Shown here piece after piece: positions 44,345-56,389 of a DNA stretch of 64,000 nt. The notes below the pieces were generated by a model that saw only the letters and a list, made by a program, of their open reading frames with translations, searched no databases and had not been told where the DNA came from. The stretch is from the NCBI GenBank assembly GCA_947095585.1, contig OX352762.1:11449969-11513968 (forward strand), written 5' to 3'. Position 1 is the stretch's first letter. Every line of letters begins with the position of its first letter. Source of the stretch: Nephrocerus scutellatus (taxonomy: Eukaryota > Arthropoda > Insecta > Diptera > Pipunculidae). The translations under genes and the position numbers were made by a program.

Positions 44345-45840
44345 ACGTCAACAACAACTTCGCGCCATCCAACTCATTCCCAACGACCATGCCTCCTCAA
44401 CGTTATCCTAGGACGTCCCACTGTTCTACCTGCCTGGGTGAGCTGCATGGCATATTTCGCAATGGAGTTGTCGTCGCGCCGTAGTGTATGTCCAATCCAC
44501 TGCCACTTCCTCCTTCGCACAATATTGTCTATAGGTTCTTGGCCCTTTCTCCGATGAAGTTCGTCGTTCGATATACTATTGGGCCAGAAGATTCTCAAGA
44601 TGATACGTACGCATTTGCTTACGAAAGATTGCAGCTTACTCGTGGGAGTCGTATCCACCTTCCAAGTACTGCAGCCATACAACAGTACTGATACGACGTT
44701 GGAGCGGAACAGTCGAAGCTTAGTTCTTAAGCTGAAAACATTGCTTCTCCAGACTTTTGATAGCATTCCTTTTCCTGCACACATCCACTTCGGTGCCACC
44801 GCGATAAGCCGAGACCACACATCCTAGGTATAGAAAGTTGTCAACTTTTTCGACTACCTGTCCAGCAATGTTGAGCTGAGAGCGGGTTTAGTAGTGTTCA
44901 TGGCAGTGTTTATCTTAAGGCCTACTTTGCTTGCTTCGGTTTCTAGATTTTGGGCCATCATATGAAGGTCCATTATTCGATGTGAGAGCAGGCAAACATC
45001 GTCAGCGTAGTCTAGGTTTTTAAGGAAAGTGTCATAGTCGATCGAATTCCAATGTGCCCTACCGTCAGTGCAGCACGGAGTACATCGCTGATGACCACCA
45101 GGAATAACAGCGGTTATAGTATGCACCCTTGACGTACTCCACTTTGGACTTGAAATTCCTCGGACACCTTACCATTGTGTAGGACGTTACATTTACTTCC
45201 TTCTTATGTAGCTTTGAAAATAGCTATAAGCTTTTCTGCGATACCCCTCCTGCGCAGGGCTATCCAGATAGCATCTCGATTTAAGCTGTCAAAAGACTTC
45301 TCGAAGTCGATTAACAGAAGATGTAGCGGAGAGCTGTACTCGACGCATTATTCTATTATGATCCGCAAGGTGTTTATGTGATCGATGCAAGAGGATTCAG
45401 AGCGATAGCCTGCCTATTCGACGTCGAGAGTTGAATCTAAATGCTCCTTGACGCGTTCTTATGATTCTAGCTATTAACTTGGCTACGGCCGGTAAAAAGC
45501 ATATACCTCTTCAGTTTCCACAGTCCATCAGATTTCCCTTTTTTGGAAGCTTGACGATCATCCCTCTTTTCCACTCTTGGCGAAATTGATAATTTTCCCA
45601 CGATCTCCGTATGAGCGGGTGTAGAAGTTCAGCCGATATGCTTGGCGCCGCTTGGAATATTTCGGCAGGGATGCCGTCAATACCCACCGCTTTATTTTTC
45701 TTTAGAGACTTGATTGCTGGTGTTATTTTGGTTTTACTGGGAGGTCCAGTGCAAATTCGAGAGTTCGCATACATCATTGACAGATAATTATTTTTGGCTC
45801 TATAGCAAGTGTCCCTGTTCACCTGACCGGTTGCTTTTTA
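44345..45840 (-). pseudogene. RTE-like family B1, nearly full RT, inverted
   Basis: From 45822 down: TPAIKSLKKNKAVGIDGIPA (RT motif 1), WKRGMIVKLPKKGNLMDC, then in other frames the DFEKSFDSL-like and ALRRRG blocks (45330-45240). Then come the palm with YADD at 44998-45009 (LDYADDVCLLSHRIMDL), LKINTAMN, thumb LLYGCSTWKV (44700) and C-terminus RRRKWQWIGHTLRRDD (44515-44460). It covers more of the RT than the other B1 copies. Five or more frame breaks make it non-functional. The endonuclease is missing. Confidence 0.8.
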
Positions 45841-46155
45841 TGAGTGAAACACAAAACACAGCCAGGTTGGATCCACGTAGATTCAATAGGCGAAGTTTTT
45901 ACCGCCACAGTTTCACACTAATAAGTCATTCCATTTTTTGTGCTGAAGTATTCAAAGGGTATCTAAAAATGGTTTACACCCTTAGAAAATAGAATAGAAA
46001 GCAGGAAATGGCTCACATGTATACCAAAAATACCTAACACCTATAACTCTTTTCTTAGAAAACGTTGGAAAGATTACTTGACCTATATGTATAGGTATCT
46101 AAATAAATAGAAAATCACTAGCAGGGCACAGTTTCATCACGGAAGTCTGCACATA
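45841..46155. other. No supported feature
   Basis: Short AT-rich spacer between RTE-like and I/LOA-like relics. Confidence 0.4.
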
Positions 46156-46159
46156 CAGC

Positions 46160-47950
46160 CCTTATACTCTTGTGCGCACGGTTGAAAAATCACAGTACTT
46201 GAAAGACTACTCCCTTATATCGTTCCTCGACATTAAACGCGCCTTTAACAATATAAAGACAGAGGCTGTCATGAAAGGCTTGTCTCTTCTGAATCTATAC
46301 ACCTCTGTATGCAAGCTAATCAGTTATATGCTATTTTGAAAAAATCAAACAATTGATATTTAATTTTAATTGAAATATAACAAATCTTCCTTATAGTGAA
46401 GTTTAATAAAAATATTACAGAGTGGAGTAAGCAGCTCGAAATGAAATTCATTATGAGTTTTAATTAAATAATTATATGCTATTAAGCTGGATTGTTAACA
46501 CCTAGAAGGATCCACCATTAGAAGCCGATTAGTGGCCAGAGGAACACCGCAATGAGGCGCTCTGTCCTCTACTATAGAACGCAGTTGTCAATGAATTACT
46601 CGTGGAGCTGGAAAGGGAGGGCTATCGGAGGAAACGAGAGCTATCTCAGATAACTTCCTAGAAACGAATAAAGAGGTTATGCAGGTTGCGTCTTAATCGT
46701 CGCAAAAGGGTTCAGAAACTTTAGACTAGAAGTAAGCTCGTTTTAGGCAGAATTTGTTCTCTTTAAGAACAAATATAAAATACCATTTGTTTCCCACCCA
46801 AACAAAAAAGTAAAAGAGATTACTTGGCACAATCTTAGACAGTAAGCTAAGCTGGAAACGGAATATTCTAGAAAGAATTAACAAAGCTGCCATAGGTTTA
46901 TACTTTTGCAAAAACGTCTTTGGTAAAAGATGGGGGTTAAAACCGGTATTGGTACACTGGCTCTATATTGCACAAAAAAAAAACCCTATACTGTTTGGTG
47001 ACTATCGATTTGGCGAATATAGACTGCACACTACCCATTTTGTGCTTCAAGAATGGTTTCCAGACTAATAAAGAGGTAGTTCTATACTGAAAACCGATCC
47101 CGTGAAGTTTTTTACTGGCGGCTCAAAGTTTGACGGAAAAATAGGATCTGTTGTCTTTTTTTGACAAACAAAAGGTAGGTAGGTATCCGTTCGTCTACCG
47201 AACTATTGCAGCGTTTATCAGTTTGAGGTGATGGCGATTGAGAAGGTACTAATCTGGTTGGAATATAATATAATATCAGCAACGATATTATAATCCATGT
47301 AGGCAGTCTGGCAGCAATAAAGTCGCTGGAGTTGGTGTCACTGACGACAAGAGTAGCGTTGAGCCGCCACACATCTCTTAAGGAGATGAGTAAGTATTTC
47401 GACGTCCAAATAGTGTGTGTTATTGGTCACACTGACATCGCGGGGAGCTGCAAGGCTGGCTGGAAATGGCACAAGTCTTCACATATAGCGGAAAGGTCAA
47501 GTGTGGGAAAGACATTAATGAGAGTGAAGTTAATTATTCGGAAAAAGGCGGAAACATTAACAAATGAGAGGTTGAGAAATGCCACCACACGTATCATAGC
47601 AAATCAAGTATGGTCAAGGATAGACTTGATACTAATTTCAATGCAAAGAAAAGATCTGAGAATGACCGTGGGGATACTAACATGGTACTGTCTTTTTGGT
47701 GTACAAGCTTGGTCTTGAATTCAATTACTTTCCTAGAATCTGGAAAGATGTCTAGGAGGAAGAGACTCCCGGCTCTTACATGCAGAAGGCAAAAGGAAAA
47801 ACATTTATCGGATATCGAATGCTGTAAAGTTCGTGACATCCTGAGATTTCGAAAAAGGCCAACTTGTATTCTGTGAAGAGGGAAAGGTAAAAATTCAGTT
47901 GTACCACAACGGACCGTCATATCTCTAAGTGTGTTGAATAAGCCACCGAA
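46160..47950 (+). pseudogene. I/LOA-like retrotransposon, RT to RNase H and zinc tail
   Basis: LISFLDIKRAFNNIKTEAVM (46210-46270) is the RT palm start. After a 136-bp insertion, RSRLVARGTPQ lies at about 46520 and VVNELLVELEREGYR at 46583-46630. The YADD segment is deleted, then IGLYLCKKVFGKRWGLK follows in shifted frames. RNase H begins VKFFTGGSKFDGKIG at 47100-47145 (TDG changed to TGG) and continues SLESVSVTSRVALSRH and VCVIGHTDIAG. The terminal tail is near 47690-47870. The catalytic Asp changes and stops make it inactive. Confidence 0.75.
46336..46471. mobile_element. 136-bp AT-rich insertion with 12-bp target duplication
   Basis: TTATATGCTATT occurs at 46324-46335 and 46472-46483, bracketing 136 bp of AT-rich sequence in the middle of an RT reading region that otherwise continues across. 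No inverted ends or tRNA-like boxes are obvious. It could be a tiny SINE, a heavily 5'-truncated retroposon or a MITE. Confidence 0.65.
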
Positions 47951-49475
47951 CCGAACCCAACCTAATTCTCTTCAATAAGTTTTGATGAACTTTTACCCGC
48001 ATGAATGACGATTATGTGATACAGATCTATATAGGTACTAACACTCAACATTAAATAAAAATGACTTCCGAGTAAACTTCAAAGAAGTATTTTAGAAACT
48101 TTTTCAAAAAATTTTGCTCTCGTTCACAACTCAACGGAAACTGAATAATTGAGCGAATTGTTCCGCATAATTTGTGCTGCCAAAAGGTTTTGTCAACTTC
48201 CACTCAGACGTGAAACCAATGAAGTTTCGAAACTTCCATTATCTGAAAGAAAAAAAAATTGAAATTTTAATTTTGAAAGCAAATAAAAATATCTCTGCGG
48301 ATTATAGATCGATGGTGACGACAAAATGCACCACGCAATTGCATTGCGCAACTCTATAGATTCCCTTCGAAGTTATCTGAAGTTATCTGGAATTTTTATT
48401 GCAAAGACATTTGCATGTTCCTGTGAAAACGATTTACGTAGGGATATCATTATGTGAAATGCATTTTCTCCCGAAGGTACGTACGAGTAGAAGTAAAATT
48501 AATTTGCATTTTCTTACAAACGGAGGGATAACTTTTCAGTCACGGCAGCTGGAGACGAAGCTATAATCCAATTTCCAATCCAATTGCTTTGTGACTTTAC
48601 AAATTCCAGCATAAATTTCTTACTTTGAACTTTTAAGAAAGTGACAGTGATAGTGATTCGTTTTCGAATAGAGTATCAAAGCAAAAAGTTGGCCAATTTA
48701 TTTTAATTCAATTTCTGTAACTTTTTGAGACTCCTCTATTTCTTCTCTTTATTTTAATATTTTGTGTACCCCTGGCTCTATAATTGAAATCATATGCGCA
48801 AATAAATACATGACTGACTAGTCTTGAAGCAGCCGTTTAACTCGCTTAGCTCATACTAGCGCTGCCCAACTGCCACGAGTTGTCTTGCGACAAAAATCCT
48901 ATTGGAATTACATAAATTACATATTACCGGAGCCCTTTTCCTTGTCTTAGCCATACGATTATTATATTAAGATTAGGATTATATTAAATTTCAAAAGCCA
49001 TACTGGTATGGACAAATGTTGACTTTAAGGTGTACGGCAATACCGTCTTGCAGAATAGCAGAGGATAACTACTTATACGTGATACTCGGACAATTCATAC
49101 CTTGATGGCAGTGTAGTTAAATGCTTTTCCACAATTTAGTCGTTTCTTGACTTTTTACTTTGACTATAAATTCATAAATAGTATGTGTGACAAACGGTGA
49201 TGATGACGCGATTATAGACAGTCATGTCCTTAGCCTCTCGCATCACAACTCCTACCTTATGCGTCCACGTCGCGTCACTGGGAGCTCTGCCAAATCAAGT
49301 GAACGATTTCGGTACCCAATCCGATTTGTATTAGCTTGGGTCGGTGCTAAATAAGAAGGTGGACTTGCCTTGGTCGGCGGCGCTTCATGTCGACCTAGGT
49401 TGCGGTTGGCCAATCACCACTCAACTGAATTAATAGATTCTTGAAACTAATACAAGCCTCGGATACGTATCGAAT
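47951..49475. other. No supported feature
   Basis: AT-rich. The segment 49190-49475 is less AT-rich and may be 5' flank or UTR of the RTE-like tail that follows, but no protein is readable. Confidence 0.4.
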
Positions 49476-49479
49476 TTAT

Positions 49480-49710
49480 CGACAATGACCTTTGGCCCAC
49501 GGAAAAGGACACGTTTTGGACTCGACTGGAATCCACAAGGAAGCCGTCGAGTTGGCCATCCTAGCAAGACATTGAAAAGGATAATAGAAGAGGAAGCAAG
49601 ACCCCAGGGGAACGAGTGGCGTCTCGTGAAACCTCAGGCGTTAAATCGAGTTCGTTGGTGGGCGTTTGTAGAAGCCGTATGCTCCCCCGCGTAGTAAAGG
49701 AAAGAAAGAA
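49480..49710 (+). pseudogene. RTE-like C-terminal fragment
   Basis: The ORF 49485-49694 encodes LDWNPQGSRRVGHPSKTLKR, IIEEEARPQGNEW and ALNRVRWWAFVEAVCS, the standard end of RTE/BovB-like polymerases. The frame is open to its natural stop. Only the last ~65 residues are present, so it is a strongly 5'-truncated insertion. Confidence 0.75.
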
Positions 49711-50985
49711 GATGTGTAAAGTGAGACCAGGACCGGAGCCCGATTGTATTTTATTACCTTTAGCCCTCGAGGCATTATTTCTTTGCTAACTTCATTTACG
49801 GTTGTTATGCTACCTTATTGATATCTACATTCATTACTGGATGCCTAATGCCAGTTCAATTTCTTAATTATCTGGCCATTGAGTAACTAAATGTCCCACC
49901 AATGATTTCGGAGCCATTGGTCTTTAAGAACGGATTTTCCAGTTTATGCAATTGGGCATACTGCGGACGGACTCTTTTGTAAAACTTCCCTCAGTCTATG
50001 TACTTATCAAGTTTAACAAAGAGATTCTTCACCCATTCATCTTCTGAGCTCTTTTAAATCCTCCTTGATTAGAGGAAAATGTCTTCTGATAATCTTAAAT
50101 TATTTTGGAACAAAACGCAACAATGTAACGCCTTAAACATGAAATGTTGTAACAGTGTTTGCTCTGGTGACATTCGCCGGCCATCCAGGGTTTGTTCTCC
50201 TCCTCTTCTTCGTTACAAATTGAAAGTCTTTTGTTTTTTTTTTTTCATTCTAATCCATATGTTTTATGTTTTATTTTCGGTTTTAGTCGCTAAATGATGA
50301 CAACGCTGTTTTTATACTTAAATTATGCTTACTACATAGGTTCTTATATATAATATATGTTTTAACTACTGGTGGAGTGCGAATTTGAAGAAAAGCAACC
50401 ATTCAACTATCAAGGGTCAATTGCAGCAGCCGATCAAATCTTGGACCCAGAAATACGCACGAAATAATTAAATAAATAAAACTTCAGCAATTTCTTTAAT
50501 TTTAATTATTAATTAAATTTACTAGTTTATTGCTTACGCTTTTGCTTTTTAATAAATAAATGCGTCTAGTACTTTATCGTACTAGCGGGTTGATGATTGG
50601 AACTCAACTGCCTGAGCTCTAAAAATGAATGTCAAAGGAAATCACCGAAGATCTTGAATTTTTACTATTACGACATACCACATAACATACCTAATCGATA
50701 CCGATCAAGAGTATTTGCTATGTCGCAATCAATATTATTTAGTTAATTCCCAATCGGCGCTGAGTCAACATTTTTAAGAAGGGAAACCCAGTGCATTGGC
50801 CCACTTACAATTGATGATGATTTCGCATTTTCCAGTGATGAACTCAATGCATTGGTTCACTTTGGTTTTTCTGCTTATTTACGTGTTCCAGTGTCGTCGT
50901 AACTTTTATGGGTCACTCCAAAAGTCATGACGGCGATAAATTACGAAATAAATTACAAAGAAAGAAAATCCAGACTCAGGTCGTG
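49711..50985. other. No supported feature
   Basis: AT-rich with a T-rich tract near 50230. The 72-residue ORF 50079-50297 has a hydrophobic low-complexity end and no motif. Confidence 0.4.
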
Positions 50986-50989
50986 GAGT

Positions 50990-51810
50990 GTTAAGACCAA
51001 TAATTAACTCACGTGGTTGCTTAAAGCCAACAAAGCGTACTATAGTCTGTCAAGACTCTTCAAACCCAGCAATTTAACCATGACATCCAAGCTGCTGGTG
51101 TATAAGACAATGGTCATACCAGTACTAAGATATGCATCCGAGACTTGGGTGCTTAGCAAAAAGCATTCTGAGCTCTTAGCGTTCAAGAGTCTGTAGATAA
51201 TTTAGCGTTATCGCTATCCTCCAGCCAGCCATCATCCTCTTCGCTCATGCGAGCTTGGTGTACCCACCGGAGCTTACCGAGCTTAACTAACCGAGTATCT
51301 CGTCTAGTATCTCCGTAATCCGTGCTTAGCAAAAAGCATTCAGAGCTCTTAGCGTTCAAGAGTCTGTAGCTAATTAAGTGTTGTCTACTTATTTGATCAA
51401 ACAAAATTTATTTAATTTAATTAATAAGTTTCAATAAAAACACAACTTATTATATATTTTAATATTTTATTAGCTGAAAAATATTTTGACGTTGCGCGTA
51501 AAATGGTAGACAAACTAAAAATGGAGACGGAATTATATTACTGGGTTTTGTTATCCTAAGATGCAGTACAATATTGCCAGATAAAATCAATGAATTTTAA
51601 TATGATATGGAAAAGAATAAGTAAACAAATAACATTTTACAATGTAACTATTGTTTTAGAGAATTGTTAGCCCCGTATGTGAGAAGGATTATTCCTGAAA
51701 AATACAGCGTGGCAGACCAAGAATCTGCTGGAAGGATGGTATGGACCAGAACGCATAGAATTGCGGCATGACAAACTGGTTAACATCGGCTCGAAATCGG
51801 TACCGATGGA
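50990..51810 (+). pseudogene. RTE-like family B2 thumb and C-terminus, with internal inversion
   Basis: RLLKANKAYYSLSRLFKPSN, LVYKTMVIPVLRYASETWVL and SKKHSELLAFKSL are encoded at 51015-51195. A 54-bp segment (51149-51202) is then repeated at 51322-51375 with two mismatches. The 119 bp between them is inverted and encodes, on the minus strand, RLVKLGKLRWVHQARMSEED, the next part of the same protein. The C-terminal RGRPRICWKDGMDQNA follows on the plus strand at 51705-51755. Dead. Confidence 0.75.
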
Positions 51811-53100
51811 TGAATTTTTTGCAGGGCCATGATCGGACCTTTAGTAAAGCTTAAAAGTTAATCACTCGTAAAGCACTCGCCCTGCAAGTCTGGCTGACCG
51901 TTTTTCGATTTGAAAACGTAATATTTTTTAATAGAAAGATTACCGAAATATCAAAGGCTGACGAATTATCCATGACATTTATATGCGAGAACATAATTTA
52001 AAATCTTTTCAGCGAAACCTCTTTTCTTCGAACTGGTCCACCTTTCTAATAGATTTTTCGAGATACTGAGTATCCTGCAAAAAAGTTGCTGTTACTTACA
52101 ACGAAACTTTCATTATTGTGTCCATAGTTTTTACCAAATTGGATTGACATGCAGCTATTCCTATAATGTTACACCCCGAATTTTAGCGATCGCACCAGAA
52201 CATTAAAGCTTAGATTGTGTACAAGTGTGGCTAGAAACAATACCTTTGGATGAATTTGGAAATTGACAAAATATTTCATCCTGGATTGAAATGATTAAGT
52301 AGAGGTGTTGGTATGTATTCCCAGAATTTAGATGACTCTTTTAGATAACGGGCAATTTAAAAGCGTTTCCTTAACATATCCATTTCCATTTCCATTCGGA
52401 CACAGCATTCATATTTGAAGTCGTAGTAAAGTGCAGAGGAAAATAGCAAAAAATAAAAAAATAAAAAATCCATTCCATCCAATCATAAATCTTTTGCACG
52501 AATAAACAGAAGCGAACATGGGATATCAACTTCTGTTTTTCTCTATAAACTCGTGAGAAAAGCCAAACGGAAGCAACACTGCGGGACACCAACAGCTGTA
52601 GTCATTGTATATAGGTACTCGGAAAAAATAATAAAGAGCCTCTTCATTATTTATAAATTCTCTGGAGAGACTTTCCGGTCGTGCACTTCTACTTCTCGCC
52701 CATTGGTTGTCACGAGAAAAAAATGGCCGCATAAATCAGTGTCGTATTCTTCTGACATCTTTTTTTGTGGTTTCTGTAGAAGAGGACAAAAACCTTGCCA
52801 AATTAGAATAATAAAGATGTTTTTGTTAAAAAAAAAAGAATCAAAAAAAAGTATGACCTTGTTAACACCCCAATGGTCGCATGTTGAACAAAATGAGAAA
52901 TAAAGGAACCATGCCGTAGTGCTTATAGAGTCAATATTCGATACTAGCTGTTTATATAATATTCCTTACTTAGTTATTTATCAGAACCCTTGAGATGTAA
53001 ATTTTAATCTAGGAATTAACTTTTACTTAAGGGTAGAAGTAGTTAAGCCAAACAACTGAGCACTAATGTTGTGCAGAAGGGTGGGAAAAAAAATATGGGA
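51811..53100. other. No supported feature
   Basis: Overlapping antiparallel ORFs at 52.4-52.9 kb have no recognised motifs; A-rich tracts occur near 52450 and 52830. Confidence 0.4.
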
Positions 53101-53104
53101 AGTT

Positions 53105-53920
53105 ACACCGAGAATAATGCACTAGATTTACACCATGATAGTTATACCAATTATCACCTACGAAGCAGTGGCATGGACGAATAGGACCAAGCTAAGCCCC
53201 GCCAAAAGGGAATTGGAAAAAATGGAGATGCTAGCATATGTTTTAATTACGGTGTCCATGAGAACCCACCTTACAGCGGGCATCGAAGCAATCCTTGGGC
53301 TACTCCAAATATACATAGCGGTAGACAGAAAATTCAAGGATACTAAGCATCGTTTGAGAAAGATATGCAGCTATACAGAAGGCAAGGCAAGAGGAATAGT
53401 AAATTCACTTGCCAAACAGATTCCTTTAGCGCGCATGCCGTATGATAATAATGTGCAGAAGCTTGAACCTTTTTGCGGCGTAGGGTATATGGCAGGAAGA
53501 AAGAATTAGGCTAAATAGATAAGGCAGCCGCTTTCATAAGATGGAAAAATCTTTCACGACAGGAAAAGGAATTGTTGGGGAACTATAAGCCAAGAGGTCT
53601 TAGTTGATATTGGTCCTAAGTAGAAGTAATTTAAGAATCATTACCGAGTTCCTAACAGGACATTGTAGACTGAAGTGGCACCTAAGGAAATTAAAATTAG
53701 AGGAGGATGGCAGCTACAAGCTTTGTGGAGTAGCGGAGGCACTTTCTAAGCGTATGCCAGGCAACGATCCGACAGAGAGGAGACCATATGGGAACCCACG
53801 TAATCTCGGAGTCTGCGCGACATTCATTGAACCCAATCCATATCACTAAGTTCCTAAAAGACTTTGGATTGGAAAGGCAGCTATAGGGCATGTACTGACC
53901 CCATAGCGCAAGTCAGGAAG
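53105..53920 (+). pseudogene. I/LOA-like retrotransposon, RT thumb and C-terminal zinc region
   Basis: The ORF 53135-53509 gives YEAVAWTNRTKLSPAKRELE, LAYVLITVSMRTHLTAGIEA and ILGLLQIYI, the RT thumb of I/LOA-type elements. The RNase H is deleted. The ORF 53604-53849 resumes at ITEFLTGHCRLKWHLRKL with YKLCGVAEAL, the C-terminal zinc tail (second half of the Cys/His motif degraded). A short 3' end with ATCATCATCATCAT at 53975-53988 follows. Confidence 0.7.
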
Positions 53921-53989
53921 CGCAATAGATCCATGTGGGTCGCAGTGCTACTAGAATATACCCTTATTTTCCTTATCATCATCATCATG

Positions 53990-54690
53990 GGCCAATAAAG
54001 ACTTTAGCGTATGGGGTTTTCCTTTCTTGTATTATAGAGGAGGAGGAGAAGTATAGGCGTTACTCAAGAACGTTGTATCACGATAATTGATGCACGTACT
54101 GATATATACTTTCGTATAGGGCACATGATGCCTCGTTCGGTGGTCTGCACCGCTGGTATCCTATCCGGTGCCGAGGCTTTATTGTCTTCAAGCCAATTAA
54201 TATCTCTGTTAACTTCTTCTACCTCTGGTGTTGGTAGATCCTCCAATACCTAAGGTAACTAGCCATTTAAAATCTTTTTAAAGTGCTCGCTCCCAAATGT
54301 CTTTGCAATCTGCGATCAGATCACCCACTTTGTCTCTCTAGTATGTAAAAGGTAGTGTTTATTGCGTCAAACCGCGGACTTTTTGGTAGAACTTTTTTAA
54401 TCAATCACAAGACTCTTCAACAAGGCAGCTTTCTTCCGTCCGCAACTTTTTTTTCACATCTCCTGAGCTCTTTATATTTTTCTTCGAGTGTCCGAGTTCT
54501 TTGAGATTGTTGTATTGATCGGTATGGAACAATCTGACAGTCATTGAACCAATCGTTTTCTGACCTTTGCAACTACTGCCAAATGTACAGTCAGCAGTAG
54601 TTAAGACGTATCTATTTATCTTCTTCGCCAAGTATATCAGCCCCAGAACTTTCTCTTCCTTCATTGAAAGCGAATCCCATAGCGTGACTG
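53990..54690 (-). pseudogene. RTE-like family B2 endonuclease-RT linker and RT start
   Basis: On the minus strand: 54664-54401 linker with NLKELGHSKKNIK, then a frame-shifted FYQKVRGLTQ and RDKVGDLIADCKDIWERAL (54380-54290), and the RT start EVEEVNRDINWLEDNKASAP followed by DRIPA (54225-54150). These correspond to the region preceding and including RT motif 1 in RTE elements. The piece stops at about 54050. Confidence 0.6.
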
Positions 54691-56385
54691 TAGTACTATC
54701 TCGACTTTTTGGTAGGAAAAAGATTTCCTAGAATCTAGTGTTTACAAAAAATACTCAAAAATGTGGATATTGTCGATAGAATACTTGGAAAATCGGTGAG
54801 TAACATTTGAAGTTGCAGGGTGCTTGACACAATCAATACCGCAAGATCTTGTGCGGAATGCTTTTTCAATTAATCTTAATAGAAGTTCATATATAGTGAA
54901 AAAATTTAACAAAGCTATCGTTTAACAAATAATTGAATTCTTTGTTGCATTTTTTTATAAATCATCATCATCGAGCCGATATTATCCGGTTTGGCATCTC
55001 TAAATTCTGGGAGTCCTGTTCTATGCCCCCTTAAGTAAATACTATAATTCAAAAGCTGACGCACTACCCTCAACTGTTAACTTGACTTGTGACTTTTGAG
55101 AAACTTTAAACTTCTGACTTTATTTAAAATGACCAACTTCAGTGACATATTGGTGAGCTTAAACTGAATAAATCACTTAACAAGTCGACACATTCAACAA
55201 AATTAGAGCAAGAATTTCTCATTTTGGTTTTCCGTATTGCCGGGTAGCAGTAGCAGCCAGGTTCAGCTGCTGGCACCGAGGTGGCAAAAAGTACTTCTGT
55301 TGTCTTTGCTTCAGTGTCCCATGTCACGTGTCACACATGTCACGGAAAAAGAACAACATGCACAGCCTTTGCTCATTGTACTCATTCTTTCTAAGGACTA
55401 TACATAAATTTTATTATGTTGTCCTTCCGGCTTGACAGTTGCTGTTGTAAATTTCGGGTCACTCTGCAATGTACGGTGTAAGTATTCAACCACAACCTCT
55501 AGAAAAACTTTCGCCAGCTGATGGGAAAAACTTCATCGAAGGAGGAGAAGACAAAAAGAAGAATAAGAAGCAGTTGTCGTTGCTTGACCAGTAATCGGAG
55601 GATAAAGGCTGGTTTGTGCAATACATTACGATACGTCACATGTATATCTGTTAAGGCTTTTATGTTATCTTCTTCATTGTTTAGTAAAATGTATGATAGA
55701 AGTTTTTTTTTCAAATCTTAAACACAACGACGAAATAATGCTCCTTTATTTAGTAAAAGTTTGCTAAAAAGAATACGATGATCCTATCAAAAAACCACAG
55801 TGAGTAGTGAGTTTGTTTTTGTACTTAGATATAAGTTATGATTAGGTTAGGCAAATTATGAAAAACAACCCCCAGGCGTGAAGAACGCCTACAAAGTTAT
55901 CATAGTTTTAATTCTTAATAAGATCGCCTATTCACTTAACTAATTGATGACTTTTTATACATCCATCTAAACAATGAACAAGCTGTCATTTAGAATGATG
56001 CTTCGTATATCCGGTGACCTAAACTATCGTATCGACTCATTAGAATCAAAATTTAAGGATAAGTGAAAAAAATTGAAAATACATCCTCGTCAAGTAATTC
56101 TTAGTTATAAGGGACATTCACAGATCCACAGATGATATTTCCCTTTTAGTTAGTGAAGTTAGTTCCGAAGAGGTGGTCATCAAAATTGGCATTACTGTTG
56201 CGTGAGCTATTCCATCCATCCTATTCTTCTAGACTTTTTCCAGGAGGCTGAAAAATAGCCGTTCTATAGCCTGTACATAAAAAAGGCTAGCCGTCGATTC
56301 CATCGTCGTAGCGACCCATATCTCTTAGGTTTATTCTTTCCAAGCTGATTAATCGCAAGCTATTGAAATATCTTGGTGATCAGCG
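54691..56385. other. No supported feature
   Basis: ORFs 55139-55327 (-), 55499-55714 (-) and 55521-55721 (+) show no motif. Confidence 0.4.
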
Positions 56386-56389
56386 ATCA

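Noticed and set aside
52526..52903. Overlapping ORFs on both strands
   Set aside because: Antiparallel open frames over the same bases with no motif in either; chance openings.
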